Positions 16,284 through 25,823 of a stretch of DNA of 64,000 nt are shown one piece after another. The notes beneath the pieces were generated by a model. That model was given only the letters and a program-made list of their open reading frames with translations. It was not told where the DNA came from and did not search any database. Each line of letters begins with the position of its first letter. The stretch's first letter is position 1. The translations under genes were made by a program, and so were the position numbers. The stretch lies in contig USGG01000001.1 in NCBI GenBank assembly GCA_900554215.1, positions 1 through 64,000 on the forward strand, read 5' to 3'. Source of the stretch: an uncultured Megasphaera sp. GTDB taxonomy: Bacteria; Bacillota; Negativicutes; Veillonellales; Megasphaeraceae.

Positions 16284-16925
16284 TTATTGACGAGCTGCTT
16301 TGACGGAAGCGATGAATTTTTTAGCCGCTTCGGTGATTTCAGCCGGCGTTTTTCCGCCGCCTGTAAGCGCTCCGCCTGCGCCGACAGCTACGCAGCCGGC
16401 TTTGATCCATTCGCCGGCGTTTTCGGCGTTGACGCCGCCCGTCGGCATGAGAGGAGCCTGGGGAATAGGGCCGTGGATCGCTTTGATGGCTTTCATTCCC
16501 AAAATTTCGCCCGGGAAGATCTTAATGACGTCGGCGCCGGCTTCGAGAGCGGCGATGACGCCGTTGAGGGTCGTCGTACCGGGCATGACGGCGATGCGGT
16601 AGCGGTTGCACAGCTTGACCGTTTCCAGGTCGAAAGCCGGCGAAACGATGAACTGCGCGCCGTTTAAGATGGCGATGCGGGCCGTGACGGCGTCGAGAAC
16701 GGTGCCGGCGCCGATGACGACGTCGGGGTTGTCGGCATATTTTTTGGACAACGCGGCGATGACTTCATGAGCCTGAGGCGTCGTGAAGGCCAATTCGATA
16801 ATCGTGACGCCGCCGGCGATGCAAGCGTCGGACATAGCCATAGCTTCGGCTGCGTCTTTGCCGCGGATGACGGCGCAAACGCCGACTTCCTGAATTTTCT
16901 TTACTACGTCGATCTTATCCATCAT
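16284..16925 (-). CDS. eda: 2-keto-3-deoxy-6-phosphogluconate (KDPG) aldolase
   Basis: This 213-residue class I aldolase splits KDPG into pyruvate and glyceraldehyde 3-phosphate, the last step of hexuronate degradation. The barrel motifs are clear: VIRGKDAAEA near residue 19, IELAFTTP near 43 with the conserved Glu, GAGTVLD near 72, VMPGTTT near 112, the Schiff-base Lys in VIKIFPGEI near 132 and MPTGGVN near 160. AGGAGG lies 7 bp before the first of two ATGs. The gene sits with uxaABC but no KDG kinase gene is present in the window. Confidence 0.92.
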   Translation of the reverse strand: MMDKIDVVKKIQEVGVCAVIRGKDAAEAMAMSDACIAGGVTIIELAFTTPQAHEVIAALSKKYADNPDVVIGAGTVLDAVTARIAILNGAQFIVSPAFDLETVKLCNRYRIAVMPGTTTLNGVIAALEAGADVIKIFPGEILGMKAIKAIHGPIPQAPLMPTGGVNAENAGEWIKAGCVAVGAGGALTGGGKTPAEITEAAKKFIASVKAARQ

Positions 16926-16936
16926 ATGAGTTCCTC

Positions 16937-17356
16937 CTATAGATTCTGCTTGATCTTTTCAATCATGTCTGCGTATTCTTCGTCGCTCAGGAAAATGCGC
17001 TGCGGGTTCATCTCAAAGGTCGTGTTCCATTCGAACTGGTCCTTGTACTTCGGCACGAGGTGGACGTGCAGGTGACAGCCCGTGTCGGCATAGGAACCGT
17101 AGTTGATTTTGTCGGGATGAAAGGCCGCGTGGATGGCCTTGGCGGCGCGGGCTACGTCGTCGTAAAAGGCATGGCGTTCTTCGGCGCTCATGTCAGTCAT
17201 TTCGCTGATGTGGTTCTTGTAGGCGACGATGCAGCGGCCGGGATGGCTCTGTTCCTTGAATAAGATGAGCATGCTGACGGACAAATCGCAGATGTAGATG
17301 CCGAACTTCGCCAGCGGCTCGCCTTTTACACAATATCCGCAGTGGGTGTCGATCAT
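16937..17356 (-). CDS. HIT-family nucleotide hydrolase/transferase
   Basis: The 139-residue protein has the histidine triad HLHVHLVPK (about residues 95-103) and the preceding NYGSYADTG segment. HIT proteins hydrolyse or transfer nucleotide conjugates. AGGAGG fits the ATG at 17356; a TTG two codons upstream is less well placed. It is the first gene of a two-gene unit with eda (11 bp apart) and has its own promoter at 17443-17472. Its metabolic link with hexuronate degradation is not obvious. Confidence 0.85.
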   Translation of the reverse strand: MIDTHCGYCVKGEPLAKFGIYICDLSVSMLILFKEQSHPGRCIVAYKNHISEMTDMSAEERHAFYDDVARAAKAIHAAFHPDKINYGSYADTGCHLHVHLVPKYKDQFEWNTTFEMNPQRIFLSDEEYADMIEKIKQNL

Positions 17357-17442
17357 AACCAATCTCCTCCTAGCGATGTGAAGAATACGGGAAGGCCGGC
17401 GAATTCGGCGTCGGCTCTTCCTGCATAAACTTGTATACTAGT

Positions 17443-17472
17443 ATTATATCAGATAGTTCCCAATGATTTCAA
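17443..17472 (-). promoter_or_regulatory. Promoter of the HIT-eda unit
   Basis: On the minus strand TTGAAA (complement of 17467-17472), 18 bp and a consensus TATAAT (complement of 17443-17448). It lies between the symporter gene and the HIT gene, so eda can be expressed without the uxa promoter. Confidence 0.75.
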
Positions 17473-17486
17473 TCTATTTTCCAAGA

Positions 17487-18885
17487 TTATTCAATGGTGC
17501 CGTGTTCCCATTTGCCGTTGTTCAGGTCTTCGGCGATTTGTTTGAATTTGTCGTCTGTCAATCCGTAGAAGAAGTACAGGATGATGGCAGCGATGCCGAG
17601 AGCGACGCCGGGGTACAAGGTCATGGCGGCCTTGATGCCCGTCAGGGTCATTTCGCTCTGTACGGCGTTTGCTACATAGCCCGTGAGGACCAGGATGCCC
17701 GAGCTTACGATGGCAGCGATGGCCTGGGCGATTTTGCGGGAGAAGTTAAACGCCGCATAGGTAATGCCTTCCTTACGAATGCCGTTGTGCCATTCGCTGT
17801 AGTCGATGACGTCGGAAACAAAGGCCCACGTAACGCCGTTCGGAATGGCCAGGGCAACGTAGCCGATGGTGACGAGAATGATGAAGGTATAGAGGTTTGT
17901 CGGGATGACGAAGTTCAGGATGTCAGCCGCGCAGCCGATGAGCAGGCCGCCGATGGCTGTCTTTTTCTTGCCGAACATCTTTACCAGCTTCGGAATGAGC
18001 AGGATGCCGATAACCGAGCAGCCCATCATGATGCCGTTGACGACAGGTTGCAATCCCATGTGGCCCAGGTTGTACTGGCAGAAGAAGATCATCATCTGGT
18101 TGTTCGTATTCATGGCGGAAATCGTGAATAAGGTCATCAAAATAATGCACAATAACGGTTTGTTGGTGAATACGATTTTGATGTAGTCCGAGAATTTCGC
18201 TTTCTGTTCCTTCGCCGTATTTCTCTTGACGGGAACGTGTTCGTGGCAGTTGAAATAGCAGATGGCAAAGCCGAGGACGCCGACGGCGGCCATGACGATG
18301 GAAGCCATGAAGAAGCCGTGGTGGGGCTGGTCAAACAGCAGTACGATGGGCACGAAGGCGATGCCCGTAATGAGCTGAGCCCCGATGGAGCCGGCCTGAC
18401 GAGTCGTAGCCATCTGACTTCGTTCTTCGACGTCGCGGGTCATGACGCTGGCTAACGATGCGTAGGGGATATTCGTGAAGGAATAGACCAGACCCCAGGC
18501 CATGTAAGCGCCGTAGGCGAAGAGGATTTTGCCGGCTGTGGAAATTTCCGGCATCGTAAAGGTAATGACCGTGAGGATAGCGAGGATGATGCTGGAAATC
18601 ATCATGACCGGGCGGAATTTGCCGCGGGGGCCGATGTTTTTGCGGCTGTCGATAGCCGAACCGGCGATAGGGTCCATGAAGGCGTCGAAGATCTTCGTGA
18701 AGGCGAAGATCCCGGCTACGGCGCCGGCGGGGGTAGTATTTGGTCAAATAGGCCTGGCCCAAGTCGAACATGAAGCCGTTCCCAAAATCGCCGAAGCCGT
18801 AACAGATTTTTTCACGCCACGACAGTTTGACGTGGCCCGTTTTGGCGGCGTCCGTTCCGACGGCCGCCGTTGCTTGTTCGCTCAT
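17487..18885 (-). pseudogene. GPH-family sugar/hexuronide:cation symporter, frameshifted
   Basis: The frame starting at 18885 (AGGAGG and ATG in place) gives about 50 residues of a GPH-family transporter (WREKICYGFGDFGNGF, then LTKYY) and then runs out of frame near 18733. The remainder, from TPAGAVAG through MDPIAGSAIDSR to 17487, continues in the next frame and holds the other membrane helices. One base is missing near a run of five G (18729-18733 on the plus strand). The family imports glycosides, pentoses and hexuronides with a cation. Position after uxaABC points to galacturonate or glucuronate uptake. It may be a genuine mutation or a sequencing error. Confidence 0.85.
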
Positions 18886-18897
18886 AATAGTTCCTCC

Positions 18898-20388
18898 TTA
18901 TAAGGTAACGCCGTTCTTAAAGATAGCCAATTCGTGCTTGTCCAGTTTTTCCGACTTGGCGTGGATCTTGCCTGAGGCGACGTCGAGGATGTACTGGAAA
19001 AAACGGTCTGCTATACTATCCTTTGCTTCGCCTTCCGCTATCGTTCCGGCGTTGAAGTCTATCCAATTCGTTTTAAATCCGGCCAATTTGCTGTTGCTGG
19101 AAATCTTAATGGTCGGTACGGGGCAGGCGAAGGGCGTGCCCCGGCCTGTCGTGAACAGGACCATGTGGGCTCCCGCCGCGGCAAGGGCGTTGGACGCGAC
19201 TAAGTCGTTGCCCGGTGCCTGCAGGAGGTTCAGCCCTTTTTTGACGGCCCTGTCGCCATAGGACAAGACGTCTTCGACGATGGCCCGGCCGCCTTTCTGG
19301 ACGCAGCCCAGGGACTTGTCTTCCAGCGTCGTAATGCCGCCGGCCTTGTTGCCTGGCGACGGGTTTTCGTTTACCTTTTCGCCGTAGCTCATGAAGTATT
19401 CTTTGAAATCGTTGATCAAGGAGACGGTCTTATCGAATACTTCCTCGTCGCGGGCCCGGTTCATGAGCAGCGTTTCGGCGCCGAACATTTCCGGCACTTC
19501 CGTCAGGATCGACGTGCCGCCGGCAGCGACGAGGCGGTTGGAAATTTCTCCGACCAGGGGATTGGCCGTAATGCCGGACAACCCGTCGGAGCCGCCGCAT
19601 TTCAGGCCGATGGTCAGGAGCGACGCGTCGCAGGGCTGGCGGTAAAACTGGTCGGCATAGGCGCACAATTCCTTGACAATAGCGGTTCCGGCGGCGATTT
19701 CGTCTTCTACGTCCTGGCAGACGAGGAATTTGACCCGATCGGGGTCGTACTCGCCGATGACCTCTTTCATGAGGTCGACCTGGTTGTTTTCGCAGCCCAG
19801 GCTCAGGACGAGGACGGCGCCGGCGTTGGGGTTGTGGACGAGGCCGCTCAGCACCTTCTGCGTATGGAGCTGGTCGTCGCCGAGCTGGGAGCAGCCGTGG
19901 GGATGGCTGTAGGCGTAAATGCCGTCGATGCGTTCCGTTTTAAACGGCTGGGACGCATCTTCGATGGCCCGGGCGATGCCGTTGACGCAGCCTACTGTCG
20001 GGATAATCCACACTTCGTTGCGGATGCCTGCCGTGCCGTCGGGACGCTTGTAGCCGAGAAATTCGTAGGTCTTATCCGTCGTCAGTTCCTGACGGTCGGC
20101 CTTTTCCGGTTCATAAGCATAATGCAGCAGGTCGCCGAGCTTGCTCTGGACGTTATGCGTATGGACCCAGGCGCCGACAGGAATGTCCTCTTTGGCCGTG
20201 CCGATGGGAAATCCGTATTTGATGACGTCCTGGCCCTTGGCAATAGGAACAATGGCGATTTTGTGGCCTGCCGGAATATCAGCTGAGACGGAGAAGGTCT
20301 TGCTGCCGACTGTAACGGTTTCCCCCTTGGCGACGGGGCTTACGGCAACGGCTACGTTGTCTTTTTCATGTATTTGGAAAACTGCCAT
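18898..20388 (-). CDS. uxaA: Altronate dehydratase
   Basis: UxaA removes water from D-altronate to give 2-keto-3-deoxygluconate. The 496-residue protein has the two parts of full-length UxaA: an N-terminal SAF-like domain (about residues 1-95, with HNVQSKLGD) and the C-terminal dehydratase domain with GYKRPDGTAGIRNEVWIIPTVGC near 112, SHPHGCSQLGDDQ near 157, LKCGGSDGLSGITANP near 261 and CPVPTIKISSN near 417. AAGGAG precedes the ATG. It lies 11 bp after uxaB and 12 bp before the symporter gene. Confidence 0.93.
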   Translation of the reverse strand: MAVFQIHEKDNVAVAVSPVAKGETVTVGSKTFSVSADIPAGHKIAIVPIAKGQDVIKYGFPIGTAKEDIPVGAWVHTHNVQSKLGDLLHYAYEPEKADRQELTTDKTYEFLGYKRPDGTAGIRNEVWIIPTVGCVNGIARAIEDASQPFKTERIDGIYAYSHPHGCSQLGDDQLHTQKVLSGLVHNPNAGAVLVLSLGCENNQVDLMKEVIGEYDPDRVKFLVCQDVEDEIAAGTAIVKELCAYADQFYRQPCDASLLTIGLKCGGSDGLSGITANPLVGEISNRLVAAGGTSILTEVPEMFGAETLLMNRARDEEVFDKTVSLINDFKEYFMSYGEKVNENPSPGNKAGGITTLEDKSLGCVQKGGRAIVEDVLSYGDRAVKKGLNLLQAPGNDLVASNALAAAGAHMVLFTTGRGTPFACPVPTIKISSNSKLAGFKTNWIDFNAGTIAEGEAKDSIADRFFQYILDVASGKIHAKSEKLDKHELAIFKNGVTL

Positions 20389-20399
20389 AGTATGTCTCC

Positions 20400-21863
20400 T
20401 TATGCGTCCTGGCCCAGTTCTTCAATGTGAGCTTTTACGCCGATTTCGGCCATGCGGTCGATGTGGGCCGTTACGGCGTCAGCAAAGCCGGCAATGGCTG
20501 TTAAATCTTCGCCCCAGAAATCGCTGCGGCTCATGACGGCCTGTACGTATTCGGCTGTCGGCTTGGCGGCGTTTTCTTTAATGAAAGCCAGCTTTTCGGC
20601 ATCGTCGTGGATTTCATAGGTATTGCCGGCGGCGCGGGTGCTGACGAGGCAGTCGTTTCCTTCTTCCGTCGTGCGGTAGAAGGCCAGCAGGGCCGCTAAG
20701 GAATAGGTCAGCCATTTCGGCAGCTTGCCCGTGGCGGCGACGCTGTCCTTGAAGGTCGGCAGGACGCGGCCCTTCCATTTGGAAATGGAGTTGAGGGAAA
20801 TGGCCAGCAGGGCGTGGTTGACGAAGGGGTTTTCAAACCGTTCGTATACGGCCTTGGCAAAGGCTTCCGCTTTTTCCCGCGGCAAGTCGACAGTCGGCAC
20901 AATTTCCCCGAATACCGTCTGGTCCAGGGAACGGCGGACGACGGGGTCAGCCATGCACTGGCCGACGTAATCGAGGCCCGACAGGTAGGCGCCGAGGACC
21001 ATAGACGTATGGGCACCGTTCAGGATGCGGACCTTCTGTTCTTTGAAAGCTTGGATGTTATCAGTAAATTCGACGTGGAATTTATCGGAGCCGACGGCGA
21101 ATGTGTCAGCTATGGACGGGTCGCCGATGACCCAGAGGGAAAAGGGTTCAGCTTGGTCGAGAAGGGCGTCTTCATAGCCCAATTCTTCCTGAATGGCATC
21201 GATATTGCTGGCAGGATAGCCGGCGACGATGCGGTCGACGAGGGTATCGACGAAGCGGCAGGCCGCTTCGATCCAGGCGGCGAATCCATCGTCTAAGTTC
21301 CACAGCGCGACGTATTGGAGCACGCAGCGCTTGAGGAGCTGGCCGTTGTCGTCGTTTAATTCTGTCGGCAGCATGATCAGGCCTTTTTGTACGTCCCCGT
21401 TATAATGCGTATACCGTTCATAGAGGAATTTCGTCAGCTTGGCTGGGAAGGTCGACGGCGGGCAGTCTGCGAACTGGTCTGCCTCGTTGAATACGATGCC
21501 GGCGTCGGTCGTGTTGGAGATGACGAATTCCAGAGCGTCTTCATGAGCCAAGGCCATAAAAGCGTCGTATTCGTCGCGGGCGCTGATGACCGAGTCGATG
21601 GAAGTAATGACGCGGTTTTCTTTATATACCTGGCCGTCCTGCTGGCCGCGCAGGCAGACAGTATAGATATTATTCTGCTTTGCAAAACGGTCCGTCTTGC
21701 CGGAACGGGGCAGGATGACGGCGATGCTGCCGTCAAAGCCTTTTTCTTCGTTGGCAATGTCGATGGCATAATCGGCAAAGGCCCGGAGGAATATGCCTTC
21801 GCCGAACTGCAGTACCTTGACCGGATGGGACGGGCGCGTGTAGAGTTCACTTACGTTTTTCAT
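20400..21863 (-). CDS. uxaB: Tagaturonate reductase
   Basis: UxaB is a mannitol-dehydrogenase-family enzyme that reduces D-tagaturonate to D-altronate with NADH. The 487-residue protein shows VLQFGEGIFLRAFADY near residue 17, the nucleotide-binding region, and RILNGAHTSMVLGAYLSGLDYVG near 277 typical of UxaB/UxuB. It sits between uxaC and uxaA, which favours tagaturonate over fructuronate as substrate. A longer frame begins upstream, but AGGAG before ATG 21863 marks the start and keeps it clear of uxaC. Confidence 0.9.
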   Translation of the reverse strand: MKNVSELYTRPSHPVKVLQFGEGIFLRAFADYAIDIANEEKGFDGSIAVILPRSGKTDRFAKQNNIYTVCLRGQQDGQVYKENRVITSIDSVISARDEYDAFMALAHEDALEFVISNTTDAGIVFNEADQFADCPPSTFPAKLTKFLYERYTHYNGDVQKGLIMLPTELNDDNGQLLKRCVLQYVALWNLDDGFAAWIEAACRFVDTLVDRIVAGYPASNIDAIQEELGYEDALLDQAEPFSLWVIGDPSIADTFAVGSDKFHVEFTDNIQAFKEQKVRILNGAHTSMVLGAYLSGLDYVGQCMADPVVRRSLDQTVFGEIVPTVDLPREKAEAFAKAVYERFENPFVNHALLAISLNSISKWKGRVLPTFKDSVAATGKLPKWLTYSLAALLAFYRTTEEGNDCLVSTRAAGNTYEIHDDAEKLAFIKENAAKPTAEYVQAVMSRSDFWGEDLTAIAGFADAVTAHIDRMAEIGVKAHIEELGQDA

Positions 21864-21889
21864 AGGTAGTTCTTCTCCTGTTTTGAATT

Positions 21890-23299
21890 TTACATCTTGA
21901 AACCGAAGTAGGCCGCAACGTTGTTGTAGCAAATATCTTCGACGAGCTGGCGGAGGGCGTCTTCGTCGTTAGGATATTCGCCGTTTTCTACGAGATTGCC
22001 GATCCAGTTGCAGAGGATGCGGCGGTAGTATTCGTGGCGGGCGTAGGACAGGAAGGAGCGGGAGTCGGTCAGCATGCCGAGGATGTTGCCGAAGACGGAC
22101 AGGTTGGCGATGCTGGTCATCTGGTCGATCATACCCTGCTTCGTATCGTTGAACCACCAGGCCGCGCCCTGCTGGATCTTGCCGCGGGCTTCCGGTCCCT
22201 GGAAGCAGCCGATAATCGTGCCGATCATGGCGTTGTCCGACGGCGTGCCCGAGTAAAGGATCGTTTTCGGCAGGATGCCCAGTTCATGCAGATGGTCGAG
22301 GAAGGCTGCCAGGCCCTTGCCGCAGTTGCCGGCAGCGATGCTGTCAAAGCCCGTGTCGGGACCGAGTTTTTTGTACATTTCCGTGTTCAAGTCGCGGAGC
22401 GTTGCGAAATGGAGCTGCATAACCCAGCCGCGTTTGTAATATTCGCCGGCAAGGTACGTGAGAACGGCTGTTTTATAGGCTTCCGTTTCTTCGGCTGTTA
22501 CGGCTTCGCCGCGGAGGGCTTTGGCCATGATGGCGTTGACTTCGTCTTCGCTGGCCGGGCGGCAGAATACATATTCCAATGCGTGGTCCGTAGCGCGGCA
22601 GCCCATGTCTTCAAAGAAGGCGATGCGCTTGTCCATGGCCGTGCGGATGTCGGCTAAGGTCTTGATTTCCACGCCGGCGGCTTCGCCGAGGCGGGCCATG
22701 TATTCGGTGTAACCGGCCTTATCGATGTTCAGCAGCTTGTCGGGACGCATGGCCGGATATACCTTGGCGCTGCAGGTCTGTTCTTCTTTCAGCTTCTGAT
22801 GCCATTTCAAATCGTCGGCCGGGTCGTCGGTCGTGCAGATGACCTTGACGTTGGACTGTTTGATGAGGCCTTGGACGCCCATGTCAGCATCTTTTAATTT
22901 TGCATTGCATTTCTTGAAGACTTCTTCGGCGTTTTTTTCGCTGAGCGGTTCCATGATGCCGAAGTAGCGCTGCAGCTCTAAATGGCTCCAATGATAGAGA
23001 GGATTGCCAATAGCTCTTGGAAGCGCTTTCGCGTATTCGACGAATTTTTCCAAATCTGTCGATTCCTTGCCGGTAATCTTTTCTTCCGGCGTGCCGTTGG
23101 AGCGGATGAGGCGCCATTTGTAATGGTCGCCGCCGAGCCATACCTCCGTAATGCTGTTAAAATGGCGGTCTTCTGCGATTTCTTGCGGAGAAATATGGCA
23201 GTGGTAGTCGATGATCGGCATGTTTTCAGCATAGTTGTGGAACAGGCGGCGAGCCGTTTCTGTTTCTAATAAAAAGTCTTTGTCCATGAATTGTTTCAT
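21890..23299 (-). CDS. uxaC: Uronate isomerase
   Basis: UxaC converts D-glucuronate to D-fructuronate and D-galacturonate to D-tagaturonate. The 469-residue protein of the amidohydrolase-like fold has normal length and carries the diagnostic segments: DYHCHISPQEIAEDRHF near 31, WHLGGDHYKWRLIRSNG-type region near 55, TTDDPADDLKWH near 157, and SYARHEYYRRILC near 431. It is the first gene of the uxaC-uxaB-uxaA-symporter operon. AAGGAG precedes the chosen ATG by 12 bp; a second ATG four codons on is also possible. Confidence 0.93.
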   Translation of the reverse strand: MKQFMDKDFLLETETARRLFHNYAENMPIIDYHCHISPQEIAEDRHFNSITEVWLGGDHYKWRLIRSNGTPEEKITGKESTDLEKFVEYAKALPRAIGNPLYHWSHLELQRYFGIMEPLSEKNAEEVFKKCNAKLKDADMGVQGLIKQSNVKVICTTDDPADDLKWHQKLKEEQTCSAKVYPAMRPDKLLNIDKAGYTEYMARLGEAAGVEIKTLADIRTAMDKRIAFFEDMGCRATDHALEYVFCRPASEDEVNAIMAKALRGEAVTAEETEAYKTAVLTYLAGEYYKRGWVMQLHFATLRDLNTEMYKKLGPDTGFDSIAAGNCGKGLAAFLDHLHELGILPKTILYSGTPSDNAMIGTIIGCFQGPEARGKIQQGAAWWFNDTKQGMIDQMTSIANLSVFGNILGMLTDSRSFLSYARHEYYRRILCNWIGNLVENGEYPNDEDALRQLVEDICYNNVAAYFGFKM

Positions 23300-23350
23300 A
23301 ATGTAATGCGTCTCCTTTCATGTTTTCGACGGTATCTCCACTTACTTTAC

Positions 23351-23405
23351 TGTAAGCACTTACATTTGTTACTGTAAATGTACTACGGAAGAACGTGGTT
23401 GTCAA
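23351..23405 (-). promoter_or_regulatory. uxaCBA promoter with LacI-type operator
   Basis: On the minus strand TTGACA (complement of 23400-23405), 17 bp and TACATT (complement of 23377-23382) form the promoter. The near-perfect palindrome TGTAAGCACTTACA at 23351-23364 lies just downstream of the start point, where a bound LacI-family repressor would block transcription. Confidence 0.8.
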
Positions 23406-23579
23406 CGCAATATGCCGCAATTGTATAGAAATAGAAAAAATAGGGCGTTTTCATGCGTTTATCTCATTAAAAATTATGTGAAAAAACTATCAAAGTGCTG
23501 AAAAATAGATTCTTTCTTGTTATATATACTGGAAAAAGAGGAGATATTCTTTCTGACCAGTGTAAAAAATGACTACTGG

Positions 23580-23631
23580 ATAAAGCGCTTACAACGAATA
23601 ATCTGGCCCATTGTCATTTTTATGCTATAAT
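23580..23631 (+). promoter_or_regulatory. Promoter and operator of the LacI-family regulator gene
   Basis: An extended -10 element TGCTATAAT (TATAAT at 23626-23631) precedes the regulator gene. AAAGCGCTTACA at 23582-23593 is a second copy of the LacI-type half-palindrome seen at the uxa promoter and sits just upstream of the -35 position. This suggests autoregulation. Confidence 0.6.
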
Positions 23632-23700
23632 AAGGTAAAGCGCCGCGGCAGAGCCTGCGGCGGCAAGATTTTACGAGCAATACAGGGGAATGATACGTTC

Positions 23701-24696
23701 ATGAATATAACTATTTACGATATTGCCCAGAAGTGCGGCGTGTCTATCGCTACAGTATCGCGGGTGCTCAACGGCAGCAGCCGCGTCAGCGAAAAGACCC
23801 GGGCCCGGATTCTGGAAGTCATGAAGGACATGGGGTACAAGCCCAATCCCTTTGCCCGCGGCCTGGGATTGGACTCCATGAAAATCGTCGGCGTAATTTG
23901 TACGGATGTAGCCGATATTTTTTATGCCCGCGCCGTGTCGCTGCTGGAAGAAGGACTGCGCCGCCACAACCTGGACGTCATGCTGTCCAATACAGGCGAG
24001 GACCGGGGCCGCAACAGCAAGTACATTACGGATATGACGGCCAAGCACGTCGACGCCATCATCACGATCGGCACGCCCTTTTCGTCGGAAAAGGATATAC
24101 GGCAGCTGCAGCAGGTCGCCGAATCTATTCCGGTCATTACTATCAACTGCGACTATCATCTGCCGAACATGTACAGCGTTGTCTGCAACGAAAAGGAAGG
24201 TATGCGCAAGCTCGTCCATGCGTTGGCAGAAAAGGGCTGCCGCAAGCCGGCGTATTTATACGATTTCCTGACCTACAGCGGCCGCCATAAGCTCGACGGA
24301 TTTTATCGGGGCTGCCGTGAGCTCGAGGTAAGCGTGTCGGACGCGCGCGTCTGCCAGATCGAAAGGACTCTTGAGGCGGCGGAAGCCAGCATCGACCGAC
24401 TCATTGCGTCGCAATGCGAGTTCGACGCCATTTTGACGTCGGAAGACGTGCTGGCCGTCGGAGCCCAGCGGGCTATGCTGCGCAGCGGCATGAACGTGCC
24501 CGTCATCGGCTGGAACAATTCGATTTTGGCCCAGTGCGCTACTCCGACCTTGTCGAGCGTGGACAATAAGCTGGCCAGCCTCTGCGCCGCTGCCGTCAAT
24601 TTGGTCATTACCCTGACGGAAAACGGCGGAGATGCCGTGCCGGTGCGGACGGAATTCAGCGCCGATCTGGTAGAACGAGAAAGCTTCCGCCTGTAA
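23701..24696 (+). CDS. LacI-family transcriptional regulator of uronate genes
   Basis: The 331-residue protein has the LacI helix-turn-helix (TIYDIAQKCGVSIATVSRVLNG, with the hinge helix region after residue 45) and a periplasmic-binding-protein-like ligand domain (from about residue 60: VGVICTDVADIFYARAV). An upstream frame exists, but LacI proteins begin at this motif and the ATG at 23701 is used. It is transcribed divergently from uxaC. LacI-type palindromes stand at both promoters, so it is the probable repressor, responding to a uronate or an intermediate (inference). Confidence 0.88.
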   Translation: MNITIYDIAQKCGVSIATVSRVLNGSSRVSEKTRARILEVMKDMGYKPNPFARGLGLDSMKIVGVICTDVADIFYARAVSLLEEGLRRHNLDVMLSNTGEDRGRNSKYITDMTAKHVDAIITIGTPFSSEKDIRQLQQVAESIPVITINCDYHLPNMYSVVCNEKEGMRKLVHALAEKGCRKPAYLYDFLTYSGRHKLDGFYRGCRELEVSVSDARVCQIERTLEAAEASIDRLIASQCEFDAILTSEDVLAVGAQRAMLRSGMNVPVIGWNNSILAQCATPTLSSVDNKLASLCAAAVNLVITLTENGGDAVPVRTEFSADLVERESFRL

Positions 24697-24728
24697 GGAA
24701 TGCTGGCGGAGAAACGGGGACAAGATAT

Positions 24729-25817
24729 ATGAAAATTCAGGATATACGCGTCGGGAAGGTGAGTATTCCCTTAAAGACGCCCTTTAAAACAGCCTTGCGG
24801 TGCGTCGATACGGCAGAGGATTTGATCGTGCAGGTGCGGGCCGACGACGGCTCCGTCGGTTACGGAAACGCGCCGGCAACGGTCGTCATTACCGGTGACA
24901 GCCACGAGTCCGTCGCGGCGGCGATTCTGCATACGATCGGGCCGAAGCTCATCGGTCGGGATATCGACGACAGGGAAGAGATATTGCAGGACATCCAGTC
25001 GGCTATGGTGCATAACACGTCGGCTAAGGCCGCTTTGGATATTGCTGTTCACGACTTATTCGGCCAGCAGTACAGGCTGCCGCTGCACCGCTTTTTCGGC
25101 GGGGCGAAATGCCGCGTCGTATCGGATTTGACGGTCAGCGTCAACGAGCCTGGCGTCATGGCCGCTGACGCGCGCCGCGCCGTCGCTGCCGGGTATCGCC
25201 ATATCAAGGTCAAGGTCGGACTTGATGGGGCTGAAGATTTCCTGCGCGTGCAGGCCGTGCGGCATGCCGTCGGGCCGGATATTTCTATCCGCCTCGACGC
25301 CAATCAGGGCTGGAAGCCAAAGGAAGCTGTGCGGCTCATTCGCCGCATGGAGGATGCGGGACTGGACATTGAATTGGTCGAGCAGCCCGTGGCGGCTTGG
25401 GATTTCGAAGGGCTGAAGCTGGTGGCAGACAACGTAGACACCGATATTATGGCTGATGAAAGCGCCTTTGGTCTGCACGATGTTTTCCGCCTATTGTCCA
25501 TGCGGGCCTGCGACCTCATCAACGTCAAGCTCATGAAGGCCGGCGGCCTGGGCCCGGCGGCAAAGATAGCGGCGCTGGCCGAAAGCGCCGGCGTCGGCTG
25601 CATGATGGGCTGCATGCTTGAGAGCAAGGTCGGCATTACAGCAGCGGCTGCCTTATCGGCCGGCCGGACCGTATTTGTCAAAAACGACTTGGATGCCGCC
25701 GATTTGATGGCCGGCGACCCCGTAGAAGGCGGTATATCCTACGAGGCGAACGAGCTCGTCCTGCCGGAACGGCCGGGCCTGGGCATTACAGGCGTCAAAG
25801 GGTGGAAAGAACTGTAA
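24729..25817 (+). CDS. Dipeptide epimerase (L-Ala-D/L-Glu epimerase type)
   Basis: This 362-residue enolase-superfamily enzyme has the muconate-lactonizing-subgroup layout. Catalytic Lys residues lie in HIKVKVGLD near 160. Metal ligands lie in RLDANQGW near 190, ELVEQPVAAWD near 217 and MADESAFG near 240. A second Lys lies in NVKLMKAGG near 266. Dipeptide epimerases of this type recycle murein peptides, but the family also contains other muconate-like racemases. It is 32 bp after the LacI regulator, perhaps on the same transcript, and ends upstream of a strong promoter. Confidence 0.82.
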   Translation: MKIQDIRVGKVSIPLKTPFKTALRCVDTAEDLIVQVRADDGSVGYGNAPATVVITGDSHESVAAAILHTIGPKLIGRDIDDREEILQDIQSAMVHNTSAKAALDIAVHDLFGQQYRLPLHRFFGGAKCRVVSDLTVSVNEPGVMAADARRAVAAGYRHIKVKVGLDGAEDFLRVQAVRHAVGPDISIRLDANQGWKPKEAVRLIRRMEDAGLDIELVEQPVAAWDFEGLKLVADNVDTDIMADESAFGLHDVFRLLSMRACDLINVKLMKAGGLGPAAKIAALAESAGVGCMMGCMLESKVGITAAAALSAGRTVFVKNDLDAADLMAGDPVEGGISYEANELVLPERPGLGITGVKGWKEL

Positions 25818-25823
25818 TTTCAG

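Noticed and set aside
18729..18733. Programmed ribosomal frameshift in the symporter gene
   Set aside because: There is no slippery heptamer or downstream pseudoknot in the expected place, and this family is not known to use frameshifting.
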